From: Thermoplasmata archaeon
GTDB lineage: Archaea > Thermoplasmatota > Penumbrarchaeia > Penumbrarchaeales > Penumbrarchaeaceae
NCBI GenBank assembly: GCA_023145185.1
Contig: JAGLEG010000409.1
Location: 1-12,895, forward strand
DNA: 12,895 bases
Direction: 5' to 3'
Shown one piece after another: positions 5,628-12,895 of this stretch (positions within the stretch are counted from its first letter, which is position 1; every line of letters begins with the position of its first letter). The position numbers were made by a program, and so were the translations under genes. The notes beneath the pieces were generated by a model. That model searched no databases and had not been told where the DNA came from. It worked only from the letters and a program-made list of their open reading frames with translations.

Positions 5628-8600
5628 CTAATATCCAGGAGGCACATCATCCGGCAGTTTAAACGGATCATTGGCGGAGTGTTCCGGGAATCGTTCCGTT
5701 TTGTCTCCGGGCAGGGAATTATCGTTGATCATGTTCTCCTGCTCTGAAATGGGCGGGATCTCAATCGATCCCTCATCAGATGCCTTCTTATTTCTCATTA
5801 CAAGGATAATCGCAACGATGATGATAATCAGTATTATGGGAATCAATATCAAAAAGAGGATACTATTGAATGTATCCTCACGTGTTGATACATTATCCTC
5901 TGTAGTCATATTTTCTTTCTCATATATTATCGTCTCATTGTCCCATATTTGATATTCAAACTCATTGTATTTTATTAATAATCCGAATCCTACAGTATTT
6001 GTACCCTCTCTCAATTCGATTTCAAAATCCTGGATAATATCAATCGAACCGTTCAAATCCAACAAGGTATCCACGTTCATGAAATCAAGATATCCACTAC
6101 CGTTGCCCTGTGGAATTAGTACCAGATCTATCGGAACATTACCCGTGTTCTCAACATGGAACTCGATCAAAAGAGAAGTAGTCGCATTATTTGTTTTATA
6201 TGGACCCTGGATATCGAATTCATAATCAATCGTTGTGATAATTACGATAGGTATTGTTGTATTGATCTCAAGTGTAATATTCACTACAGCGTTACTGCCA
6301 TCATTATCCGATGCTGATATTGTGATCGAATATGTATCCTCGATATCAGCATCAACATCAGCGACAAGGGTGGAAATCCCATCGTTAATCTGTATGTGGA
6401 GATCGATGGGTGATGGATTGCTCATTATCGTCCATTCCAATTCCGTTTCATCCTCGTAATCAAACACCAGATCCACCAGATCAAGGGAATGTTCACCGGT
6501 CTGATTGATCTTGAAAATTCTGTTACCGATCAGGACCTCGGGTGCATTGTTCAATACCTCAAAAGAAACATCGAGGTCGTATGATGATGAATCGAAAACC
6601 ACGTAACAACTGTAATCGCCAACAGGCCAATCCTTGCCGGTTTTTATGGAATGATGACAGGTCAAGTTGTGTACATCCCCGGAAACGGTCATGCTTTCAG
6701 ATAGTTGAAATGCAGAGGTCTGATGCCGGATATCGAGTGAAACGCTTTTACCAAGCAGATAATCGTTGATATCGATGATATTGAAGACAATGAATGTACA
6801 ACTCCCTCGACTGATACTTGTATTATCGATATGAACATTCGATATGATGGTCGGCGAATCAAGTATTTCCACGGTATCGACCATTAATACGCCGTCAGAC
6901 CCCCCATCTTCATCGATCAAGATCAATTCGACATCATATGACCCGGGTTGATAGTGGATATCTATCTCGTGCTCGATAAATATTATACCCTCATTTTCAG
7001 TCCGATCATATTCTTCGATGGTATGTCTTTGATCATCTATTAATAACAATCTCAGATCAAGATCGGATATTTCATTCTCGATATCTTCCACTTGAACGGA
7101 GATTTTGAGTTTATCACCATAATTCAATTTGCCCGTCAATACCTCAGATCCAGTTATTACCGGCAGATTGTTCATTACCACAACAGAATCGTTGAGATAA
7201 CTCCAACCGGTGTATAAACCAGCACTATCGGTTATGTTGTACCTGATGGATACATTTCCTGTCTGTGACGATAATTTTGGCGAGATATCGTAGATATTCG
7301 TTTTGTTGACCTCATCGATTATATCTGGAGTGATCACAACCCAGCCGGACCCTTCATTGATCTGAACATCACATTGGATCTCATCGAACGGGGTTCTGTC
7401 ATCATCATAAGATAACATCAATTTATTTTCTTCACCACGATATACCACCTCATTATCTACCGAAATATTCATTGGATTCGGCGGATGATTGGTATTGAAG
7501 TATATATCAAAATATCTCCCCTTATCCGGACCACATATTATATCCAACCAGCTGTCCCCGTTGAAATCCCCAAATGAACATTTTCTCCCATACCTCTTGA
7601 GTTCCTCGGTGTAGTATCCCGCGAAAGCAAAATCACAGTCATCGGTCGTGATATATCTTGTGGTAATCTCATCTCCCAGCCAAAGAAAACAGGCTCCTGC
7701 AAACGGACCATTGAAATGAGCACTGCTTGAAAAGAGAAAATCAGGTATGGTATCATTATTGTAGTAACCAATGTCAACATTCAAACCGATCTGTTGAATG
7801 TTTTTACCAAATATTGAAAAATATATATTGTTTCTATCACTCAGATCAATTAGAGGTAATCTTGGATTACCACCTAAAAGAATAGCAATTTCCCCTCCCT
7901 GATAGTATTCATTATCAGGGCCATCTGATCCTCCGGATCCAATAATTAAATCGTCAATACCATCTCCATTAATATCAAAAACGTTCAAACTACCTCCAAA
8001 TCCATCATTTTTCTCAGCACCAAGGATTATTGTTGTTGGAATATTTTTTATGGATATTTCACCATATAAATTGATACCCATATTATAAATTACCATGGTA
8101 AAACCACATTGTGACCTACTACCAGGCCCGGCTCCAGCTTCTGACCATAATAAATCCTTTCTACCATCACCATCAAAATCAATAATTGATAATTGACTTG
8201 AGAAACTTCCAATATTATAATCCGGATCCTCAGATAAACCCCGATTTTTAATATAATATTGAAAATCGGATCCATTCAATATTCTATTGGAAAAAAATGT
8301 TGTTGTATTAATGAAAAATATTGCTCCTCCATCAGGATCATTATTGCTAGCATTGTATTCAGAATCACCAATCATAATATCTTTATTCCCATCTCCATTA
8401 AAATCCACTAGAACGACATCTGCACCAAAAGATCTTGAACAATTTGTGGCCCAATTGATTGTTTTATCCATTAACTGAGAGTTACCATAAATATCTATAA
8501 CAATATTTTCATTTATTTGTGAAGTGTCTCTACCATAGTAAATTAGCACCTTTGCAAAATTGGTATCATTATAAAAATGCGAATATACTCTCATTACAAT

Positions 8601-8957
8601 ATCATCGTATCCATCTTCATTTATGTCGGTCAATCCTACCATTGATAAAGTAACATCTTTATTATTACACGATATGTTCATATCATAGTTATTCGATATG
8701 CTATATGAGGTATTTTGAATATTATTTCCAAAAATACCATACAAGGTATCATTTTCTTTTCCAAATATATCCGTATAACCATCACCATTTATGTCTCCAA
8801 GATATCTATTTCCCAATTCCGAATAAACATTAGTTATTCTAACATCATGTTCATCCTCATTTTTTATGATTATCGATGTATTTAATACTGGTAACACTAC
8901 CAATAGTGAGATCAATGCCAATGTTACAATGGTATGTCTTTGCTTCAATTTCCCCAT
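5628..8957 (-). CDS. Giant FG-GAP (integrin-alpha-like) propeller surface protein with Ig/cadherin-like modules
   Basis: A 1109-residue protein. The ATG at 8955-8957 is preferred over the open extension to 9089: it gives the signal MGKLKQRHTIVTLALISLLVVLPVL and lies about 29 bases below a TATA-like element. Residues about 50-485 carry seven FG-GAP/VCBS-type calcium loops near 55, 111, 185, 260, 328, 398 and 464 (DINGDGYTD, DINEDGYDD, DFNGDGNKD, DFDGDGRKD, DINGDGIDD, a degenerate NNDTIPD, DFNGDSWLD), enough for a seven-bladed propeller. Residues about 490-1000 are consecutive beta-sandwich modules, including cadherin-like text (DYEDETELEW, then ITISASDNDGS near 880-890), and a NTGNVPIDL CARDB/Ig-type module near 950. 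Residues about 1030-1054 form a very hydrophobic helix, followed by a 55-residue proline- and acid-rich cytoplasmic tail ending PPGY. Many NxS/T sequons are present. The propeller half is markedly A+T-richer than the 3' end of the gene. The ligand is unknown. Confidence 0.87.
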   Translation of the reverse strand: MGKLKQRHTIVTLALISLLVVLPVLNTSIIIKNEDEHDVRITNVYSELGNRYLGDINGDGYTDIFGKENDTLYGIFGNNIQNTSYSISNNYDMNISCNNKDVTLSMVGLTDINEDGYDDIVMRVYSHFYNDTNFAKVLIYYGRDTSQINENIVIDIYGNSQLMDKTINWATNCSRSFGADVVLVDFNGDGNKDIMIGDSEYNASNNDPDGGAIFFINTTTFFSNRILNGSDFQYYIKNRGLSEDPDYNIGSFSSQLSIIDFDGDGRKDLLWSEAGAGPGSRSQCGFTMVIYNMGINLYGEISIKNIPTTIILGAEKNDGFGGSLNVFDINGDGIDDLIIGSGGSDGPDNEYYQGGEIAILLGGNPRLPLIDLSDRNNIYFSIFGKNIQQIGLNVDIGYYNNDTIPDFLFSSSAHFNGPFAGACFLWLGDEITTRYITTDDCDFAFAGYYTEELKRYGRKCSFGDFNGDSWLDIICGPDKGRYFDIYFNTNHPPNPMNISVDNEVVYRGEENKLMLSYDDDRTPFDEIQCDVQINEGSGWVVITPDIIDEVNKTNIYDISPKLSSQTGNVSIRYNITDSAGLYTGWSYLNDSVVVMNNLPVITGSEVLTGKLNYGDKLKISVQVEDIENEISDLDLRLLLIDDQRHTIEEYDRTENEGIIFIEHEIDIHYQPGSYDVELILIDEDGGSDGVLMVDTVEILDSPTIISNVHIDNTSISRGSCTFIVFNIIDINDYLLGKSVSLDIRHQTSAFQLSESMTVSGDVHNLTCHHSIKTGKDWPVGDYSCYVVFDSSSYDLDVSFEVLNNAPEVLIGNRIFKINQTGEHSLDLVDLVFDYEDETELEWTIMSNPSPIDLHIQINDGISTLVADVDADIEDTYSITISASDNDGSNAVVNITLEINTTIPIVIITTIDYEFDIQGPYKTNNATTSLLIEFHVENTGNVPIDLVLIPQGNGSGYLDFMNVDTLLDLNGSIDIIQDFEIELREGTNTVGFGLLIKYNEFEYQIWDNETIIYEKENMTTEDNVSTREDTFNSILFLILIPIILIIIIVAIILVMRNKKASDEGSIEIPPISEQENMINDNSLPGDKTERFPEHSANDPFKLPDDVPPGY

Positions 8958-9271
8958 ATTTGTATAAATATCATTTGTACACATATACTTTATGTTCAAC
9001 TTTTCACATGGCAAATACACCTTGACCATTGATATTCCATTGATCCGGGATATCATGCATCCCAGATATGGGTTTTTTATCGGCGTCATCGCAGACTTCT
9101 CCGGGAACTATTATTCGGATGGGTTGTCGCACAATTCAAACTTCCCATATTGTTCAAATATTGCATTATCAACACCCCCTCATCGGAGAAGTGATCCACT
9201 TTCTTTGATAGACCCAGGTCTAATGTATCCGGGAGAGATCCCGCCAACCTATCGATAAGGTGCAGACGATC
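8958..9271. other. 314-base spacer between the FG-GAP gene and dodecin
   Basis: Apart from the promoter near 8986 I see no convincing gene. An open plus-strand frame at 8992-9258 and the minus-strand continuation of the FG-GAP frame to 9089 both lack signal or family features. ACTTCTCCG near 9092 and its complement CGGAGAAGT near 9184 form a 9-base inverted repeat with a loop of about 80 bases, probably chance. No clear A-rich (minus-strand T-rich) terminator follows the dodecin stop. Confidence 0.5.
8981..8992 (-). promoter_or_regulatory. TATA-like element of the FG-GAP protein gene
   Basis: On the minus strand TAAAGTATATGT is centred about 29 bases before the ATG at 8957, again pointing to a leaderless or nearly leaderless mRNA. 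No ribosome-binding sequence is seen before that ATG, and this spacing supports the chosen start over upstream in-frame ATG codons. Confidence 0.5.
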
Positions 9272-9484
9272 TTATTCAATCTCGTACTTGAACGAAAGCT
9301 GGACCCTGGCCCTGTAGGCCACGATCCTGTTATCCTCTATCTTCGTATCCAGTTTCACGACCTCGCAGACTCGAAGGTCCCTAATGCTCTTCGATGCCGA
9401 TTCCACAGCCTTCTTCACCGCATCTTCCCAGCTGGTCTCCGAGGATCCCACGAGCTCAATTACCTTGTATACACTCTCCGTCAT
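9272..9484 (-). CDS. Dodecin family protein
   Basis: Dodecins are small proteins that assemble into hollow 12-mers and store or buffer flavins, and in some cases other ligands, in the cytosol. The 70-residue product has the full family signature: VYKVIELVGSSETSWEDAVKK at the start (strand 1 and the helix cap with TSWEDA), ASKSIRDLR (end of helix), VCEVVKLDTKIED (strand 2) and YRARVQLSFKYEIE (strand 3). In flavin-binding dodecins such as that of Halobacterium an aromatic Trp just after the helix, three residues before the VV of strand 2, stacks on the flavin; by my alignment that position is Val39 here, so flavin binding should not be assumed. The ATG at 9482-9484 follows GGTG five bases upstream. 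It is divergent from the 9711 gene. Confidence 0.95.
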   Translation of the reverse strand: MTESVYKVIELVGSSETSWEDAVKKAVESASKSIRDLRVCEVVKLDTKIEDNRIVAYRARVQLSFKYEIE

Positions 9485-9523
9485 AATTACACCACACAGG
9501 ATTTGAATATAGGCTCCTTTGGA

Positions 9524-9531
9524 TTTATAAA
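9524..9531 (-). promoter_or_regulatory. TATA box of the dodecin gene
   Basis: TTTATAAA, a strong and symmetrical archaeal TATA box, lies about 43 bases above the dodecin ATG. Transcription would start near 9500 and leave a leader of about 17 bases containing GTGGTG, a partial Shine-Dalgarno sequence. Its symmetry means plus-strand use toward the 9711 gene cannot be excluded. Confidence 0.6.
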
Positions 9532-9710
9532 GTTTATTGAAAAACAGCCGACTTCACGGGTCTTTCGGCCCATTATAGCAAAAAAGAGGATATTGGATAG
9601 GATTAGAAATATATCATTGAAAGACCTCAAGTGACAGATCATTGTGAGGTTCCCTGTTATACTGGACATAGAATGGGGTTTATTGGAATGTATAGGATGG
9701 TGGAAGGAAA

Positions 9711-9956
9711 ATGGAAAGAACGGTTAAACTGAGCATCATATTATACGGAACGATACTTTTTGTTGTCATAATCAGATTGTCGCTCCTGTTTTTGGATCTC
9801 AATCCCTACTCCTACCTGCCCTTCTTCCTGCTTCTTGCGATCTCCCTCTCCATTACCGCAAGATATCTCAAGGGCCAGGGGGAACTGGAGAGATACCAGA
9901 TGGAATCCAGGCAGAACATGGACAGGAAGATAAGGTTCAAACGGACCCTCCGATAG
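9711..9956 (+). CDS. Small two-helix membrane protein, function unknown
   Basis: An 81-residue product not assignable to a family. Residues about 8-29 and 34-51 are membrane helices joined by a short turn (DLNPYSY), and residues 52-81 are a charged, strongly basic tail (QMESRQNMDRKIRFKRTLR). With both ends likely in the cytosol the tail could contact nucleic acid, lipid head groups or a partner. GGTGG at 9699-9703 stands seven bases before the ATG as a ribosome-binding site, and a TATA-like TTATACT lies near 9656, which together support a real gene. It converges on the histidine kinase gene with only 19 bases between the stops. A short open frame on the other strand (9741-10034) overlaps it but has no comparable features. 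Confidence 0.65.
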   Translation: MERTVKLSIILYGTILFVVIIRLSLLFLDLNPYSYLPFFLLLAISLSITARYLKGQGELERYQMESRQNMDRKIRFKRTLR

Positions 9957-9975
9957 GGGAACTTCGCTATTTTGA

Positions 9976-11646
9976 TCATGTCCCTGTGAGGAAGGTGAGG
10001 ATGAAACGGGTGCCTCCGTTGAACTCCCGGTCAAGCCTTATATCTCCACCGATCCGGTGCATCGACCTCAGTGTGATATACAGACCAAGGCCCGAACCCT
10101 TCTCTTCACCAGAGGTTACCCCTTCATTGAAAATGGAATCCCTCAGTCTAGATGGTATGCCGATCCCATTATCCAAGACGGAGACAGTTACCTTTTTTTG
10201 AGCTTTCTTCACACGGATGATCATCTTACTGGCCTTACCATGTTTGATCGCGTTGTTGATCAGGTTGTTGAACACGGTGAAAAGGCCCTCATCGGCGATC
10301 ACCTCTGCATTCCCTTCGATGGAGATGTCAAGTTCGTTGTGATCCTCAAGTTTCCGAAAGACATGGGACAGGTCGAAGACCTTGGGGTCTTCGTCCCTGA
10401 GGGACTCCTCCTCCAGGGCTCGCATCCTCTTGATGGTCTCCATGCTCTTCTCCATTGATCTCAAGGCGTTCTTCAATAGTGACCGATCTCCGGTCTCAAG
10501 GCTCCGCTCTACCGAGATCTGCATGATCCACAGATCGTTCAGGAGATCATGCCTGAGCACCTTGTTGATTATGCTCAGAAGGACGTTGTACCTCTCCACC
10601 TTGGCCTTGGACGATTCTTCTTCGGTTATATCCTTCGAACTGAACAGGTAACCCTCCACCCTGCCATTATCACACAGGACCCTCGATGACCTCAACAGCA
10701 ATATCCTGTTTCTATCCTCGTCTTGGAATATCTCCCTCTTGCTCTCATTTTCTCCCGGACTCCATTTCATCATGTGAGCCCATTTTGGAAAGACGTCGGT
10801 GAAATGGTTGGCGATGTTCCCCTTAACTTTCACTCCCAGCATTTTTGCCGCGTTTGGATTCAGGTCCTGGACCAACATGTTCCTGTCTATGATAACCACA
10901 CCATCGTCCAGGTTCTCAAGTACGGTACTCAATGGGATCGGGTTCACCCTGAAGAGGTTGAAGGATCTGAACCCTAAAAAGATAATGAAACTGGATATAG
11001 ATAGGGAGAATACCGGCCAGTCGATGTACACCCCGGGAATGACGATACGCGTCTCCAGGATGGCTGCGAACAGAGGTATCATCATTGCCAATATCAAAAT
11101 GGCATACTGCCCCCTCTCTCCTCTGCCCGCCTTCACCATACTGGCCACCATATACAGGATCGCAACAACTACCAGAAATGCGCTGTATAACAGATGAGAA
11201 AAATAGAAACCGCTGACATTCCATTCGATCATATCGATGATGCCATCCCTGATGTACATATTCGAGGATGAAAAGAGAGATGGGAACGGCTCGGCCCAGA
11301 TGTTCAGCATGAAGAAGGTTGGTTCCATAAAGAGCAGTAGAAGGACCCATCTTGGGACCCTGGACCTCCTTTTCATGTAATGAAGGGAGAATACCAGTAT
11401 CAACCCGGGTAGGATCGTAAAGGGAAGAAGCTTCATCTTCAACCAGAATACCTTCATGTCCAGGTCCTGGGAAGCTACCTCCATGAGATAGAAGAAAGAG
11501 ATCGATGCCGTGCAGAGAAGGATGAGGGAGAATGTGATTGTCCCCCTGACCTTCCTTAACTGCCATGCTCTGTATGTAAGTGAGAGGAACAGGGCGATAT
11601 TGAATATTAGGAAGATCTCCAGCACTATAACGGGAATGTCTATCAT
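9976..11646 (-). CDS. Membrane sensor histidine kinase with PAS domain
   Basis: A 556-residue sensor kinase that should autophosphorylate and pass phosphate to a response regulator. Residues about 5-230 contain seven or so hydrophobic helices, the arrangement of the HisK_N 7TM domain found in many archaeal and bacterial kinases. Residues about 236-345 are a PAS domain (VLENLDDGVVIIDRNMLVQDLNPNAAKMLG at its front, GYLFSSKDITEEE at its end). Residues about 350-415 form the dimerisation helices with phosphoacceptor His366 in VLRHDLLND. The ATPase part has the N box NNLINNAIKHG (460-470), G1 box DNGIGIP (492-498), a phenylalanine-containing lid near 506 and G2 box GSGLGL (517-522), all intact. 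AGAGG precedes the ATG at 11644-11646 by five bases. No receiver-domain gene is adjacent, so it is an orphan in this window. The signal sensed is unknown; the large membrane domain suggests a membrane-linked or membrane-embedded cue. Confidence 0.94.
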   Translation of the reverse strand: MIDIPVIVLEIFLIFNIALFLSLTYRAWQLRKVRGTITFSLILLCTASISFFYLMEVASQDLDMKVFWLKMKLLPFTILPGLILVFSLHYMKRRSRVPRWVLLLLFMEPTFFMLNIWAEPFPSLFSSSNMYIRDGIIDMIEWNVSGFYFSHLLYSAFLVVVAILYMVASMVKAGRGERGQYAILILAMMIPLFAAILETRIVIPGVYIDWPVFSLSISSFIIFLGFRSFNLFRVNPIPLSTVLENLDDGVVIIDRNMLVQDLNPNAAKMLGVKVKGNIANHFTDVFPKWAHMMKWSPGENESKREIFQDEDRNRILLLRSSRVLCDNGRVEGYLFSSKDITEEESSKAKVERYNVLLSIINKVLRHDLLNDLWIMQISVERSLETGDRSLLKNALRSMEKSMETIKRMRALEEESLRDEDPKVFDLSHVFRKLEDHNELDISIEGNAEVIADEGLFTVFNNLINNAIKHGKASKMIIRVKKAQKKVTVSVLDNGIGIPSRLRDSIFNEGVTSGEEKGSGLGLYITLRSMHRIGGDIRLDREFNGGTRFILTFLTGT

Positions 11647-11987
11647 ATTGCCTCTAAAGGACAGGTTTCAGTTCAATAATTTAATGTTTTCTTTCCATTC
11701 TCATTTCATGAAACCAAGAGAGGATCTCCGGGATCGGATCATCCGGGCATATTCGGCCATTTTTTCATCGTTCGTTGCAATAATGGGCCGATCTCCAGTT
11801 CCCCTGCACGATCGTTATCGGGAGTGTCCGATGTTGGCCTGGATCTCAGTGGGTTTATCCCTGTTTTCATTCTCCGACCCCCTTGAATATATCTCAAAGC
11901 CCTGAACTGGATGAATACCATATGAGGTCCAGGCTCAATATCGAGAAGAATATTAGGTTCGATCGGGCCCCCTGAACCAAACCATAT
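11647..11987. other. 341-base spacer without a convincing gene
   Basis: Between the kinase start and the toxin-family stop I find no protein I can defend. A plus-strand frame from ATG 11708 to 11905 would encode 65 residues (MKPREDLRDRIIRAYSAIFS at its front, a weak hydrophobic stretch AWISVGLSLFSF later) and has a TATA-like element 28 bases upstream, but it uses CGG/CGA/CGT arginine codons unlike its neighbours. A minus-strand frame 11739-11921 competes with it. Around 11728-11747 CCGGGATCGGATCATCCGGG is an imperfect palindrome. The G+C content of 11710-11880 is high for a spacer, so a decayed gene is possible. Confidence 0.4.
11674..11686 (-). promoter_or_regulatory. Possible TATA element of the histidine kinase gene
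   Basis: On the minus strand CATTAAATTATTG is centred about 34 bases before the kinase ATG, which would give a leader of roughly ten bases just holding the AGAGG ribosome-binding site. The same A+T-rich patch is 28 bases before an ATG at 11708 on the plus strand, so it could also serve the other direction. Confidence 0.35.
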
Positions 11988-12895
11988 TCATTTCCCGATC
12001 TGCTCCAATTGATACAGAAGTGACGGATGGGAACTCAGATCGGGGCCTTCTGGGAATATCAGATCCGAGTCTATGACCCCTTCTGAATAGAACCTCTTGA
12101 TGAATTGCCTTGTTCTACTATCGAAATTGAACACTCCTTTCATGAATGAGATCGATCCCGCTACAAGCGGCCCATATGATAATGAAGATCTTCTTGATAG
12201 TAATTGTTTTAACTTCTGATAAAATTCAAGATCATAGGAAGGACCAAAAGAGGGGAACTGAAATTCCTCACTGTCATTGTTCATGCAATAATATGCTGCG
12301 GTCATTCTCCTTGTTCGGGCCATATCCAGTTTCATCTGGCTGAATTGAAATACATCAAAGATGTCCCTCGGATACCACCTATCGATACATGCATTGACCT
12401 TTTGAGCGCAAAGCTCCTCACGTGGATAGGTTATAACCTCCGATCTTGGTAGATCTGGAAAAATAGATCTAAAACCCATTATCACCGGTGTTGAAAGAGG
12501 TAATCTCTGTAGATAATTGATCTCCACCTTTACATGATCTCGTAATCCAGTTGTCCTTTCGTAGGTGAAAAGGTCCCGAGATATGATATATGAACTACCC
12601 TTATTTTTTATCCCATAGCCAAGATCCTCAGATGTCCTCTTTAACTCCTTTTCGATAACTGATCTTAGATCCAGCATCTCCTTTTTATCGATAGATCCAA
12701 TAAAATTGAAATCAAGATCGACCGATAGTCTTGGTAGGTCAAGATATAGCAGATTGAGAGATGTGCCACCTTTCAACACCAGATTTTCCCTGATGGTATC
12801 ATTTTCTGAAAGAGCATTCAATATCCTGGATAGATTGTAGGTCTTTTCCAAGAGATCTCCATTGAATCCCGTTTCATCGACCAGCTGTTCGATAT
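11988..12895 (-). CDS. AbiEii/AbiGii-type nucleotidyltransferase toxin, N-terminus outside window
   Basis: The family has a DNA-polymerase-beta-like nucleotidyltransferase fold and acts as the toxin of type IV toxin-antitoxin and abortive-infection pairs with an AbiEi-type winged-helix partner; related MenT-type toxins modify tRNA. Numbering from the TTG at 12851: LVLKGGTSLNLLY at 24-36 (motif I), RLSVDLDFNF at 41-50 with the metal-binding DLD (motif II), HVKVEINY at 106-113 (motif III) and EELCAQKVNACIDRWYPRDIFDVF at 145-168 (motif IV, conserved Lys and RD). The reading frame stays open from 12851 to the right edge and encodes IEQLVDETGFNGDLL directly before EKTYNLSRIL, which matches the usual family N-terminus (GF...LLEKdY). 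The TTG is therefore internal and the real start lies beyond 12895. The partner gene, if any, would be outside too; nothing AbiEi-like is on the left side. A+T content is above that of pyrD, fitting an acquired gene. Confidence 0.9.
   Translation of the reverse strand, partial: IEQLVDETGFNGDLLEKTYNLSRILNALSENDTIRENLVLKGGTSLNLLYLDLPRLSVDLDFNFIGSIDKKEMLDLRSVIEKELKRTSEDLGYGIKNKGSSYIISRDLFTYERTTGLRDHVKVEINYLQRLPLSTPVIMGFRSIFPDLPRSEVITYPREELCAQKVNACIDRWYPRDIFDVFQFSQMKLDMARTRRMTAAYYCMNNDSEEFQFPSFGPSYDLEFYQKLKQLLSRRSSLSYGPLVAGSISFMKGVFNFDSRTRQFIKRFYSEGVIDSDLIFPEGPDLSSHPSLLYQLEQIGK

Noticed and set aside
5628..5645. C-terminal PPGY resembling a eukaryotic PPxY motif
   Set aside because: Four residues at the end of a proline-rich tail are too little; no WW-domain partner is expected or seen.
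8958..9089. 44-residue N-terminal extension of the FG-GAP protein
   Set aside because: It would bury the signal sequence inside the chain, and the TATA-like element at 8981-8992 would lie within the coding region.
9494..9520. TTCAAATCC on the minus strand resembling a tRNA T-loop
   Set aside because: Neither the T-stem, an acceptor stem nor an anticodon arm can be formed around it; it is dodecin leader sequence.
10916..11566. 216-residue minus-strand frame within the kinase gene
   Set aside because: It overlaps the 7TM region of an intact histidine kinase in a shifted frame on the same strand and reads as low-sense sequence rich in His and Gly.
12849..12851. TTG at 12851 as the start of the nucleotidyltransferase
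   Set aside because: The frame is open to the window edge and the upstream residues match the family's usual N-terminus, so the TTG is an internal Leu codon.
1..12895. CRISPR array, insertion sequence or RNA gene
   Set aside because: No regularly spaced direct repeats with unique spacers, no transposase, and no rRNA or tRNA pattern was found; the 1382-1523 repeats are too short and closely spaced for CRISPR.

Overview
The window looks like a chromosomal segment of an uncultivated euryarchaeon, most likely a member of the Thermoplasmatota. The assignment is an inference. It rests on TATA-box promoters placed about 25-30 bases before ATG codons (leaderless style), AGG/AGA-type arginine codons, surface proteins built from an N-terminal signal segment, a large beta-rich ectodomain and a single C-terminal membrane anchor with a short charged tail, and a histidine kinase with an N-terminal multi-helix membrane domain.

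Layout. Bases 1-1295 (minus strand) carry the end of a pyrimidine operon: pyrD (class 1B dihydroorotate dehydrogenase) overlaps by four bases the start of pyrK, its electron-transfer partner, which runs off the left edge. Divergent from pyrD is an exported single-anchor protein (1639-2571). The shared spacer holds an unexplained array of at least six copies of the motif CTGTCAA(A/T)GTTG (1382-1523): two long inverted repeats, one of them around a TATA box, plus two tandem copies with a 16-base period. Bases 2691-8957 form a surface-protein block: a seven-repeat TolB/WD-like propeller fused to calcium-binding aspartate repeats, a predicted coiled-coil stalk and a membrane anchor (2691-4589); a small exported beta-sandwich-like protein (4851-5426); and a 1109-residue FG-GAP (integrin-alpha-like) propeller with Ig/cadherin-like modules and an anchor (5628-8957). 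Bases 9272-9956 hold a dodecin and a small two-helix membrane protein, divergently arranged. Bases 9976-11646 encode a membrane histidine kinase with a PAS domain and no response regulator beside it. The right edge (11988-12895) is a partial AbiEii/AbiGii-type nucleotidyltransferase toxin whose start lies beyond the window.

How the parts fit. PyrD and PyrK act together in UMP synthesis. The two propeller proteins and the small exported protein are neighbours with the same export logic and could contribute to one cell-surface layer or adhesion/sensing complex, but nothing here proves a joint function. The toxin gene and the propeller half of the FG-GAP gene are clearly richer in A+T than pyrD, which suggests a mosaic history. 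The most unexplained signal is the repeat array between pyrD and the 1639 gene. I do not see a complete new defence or metabolic system; the surface-protein block and the repeat array are the best candidates for undescribed biology.
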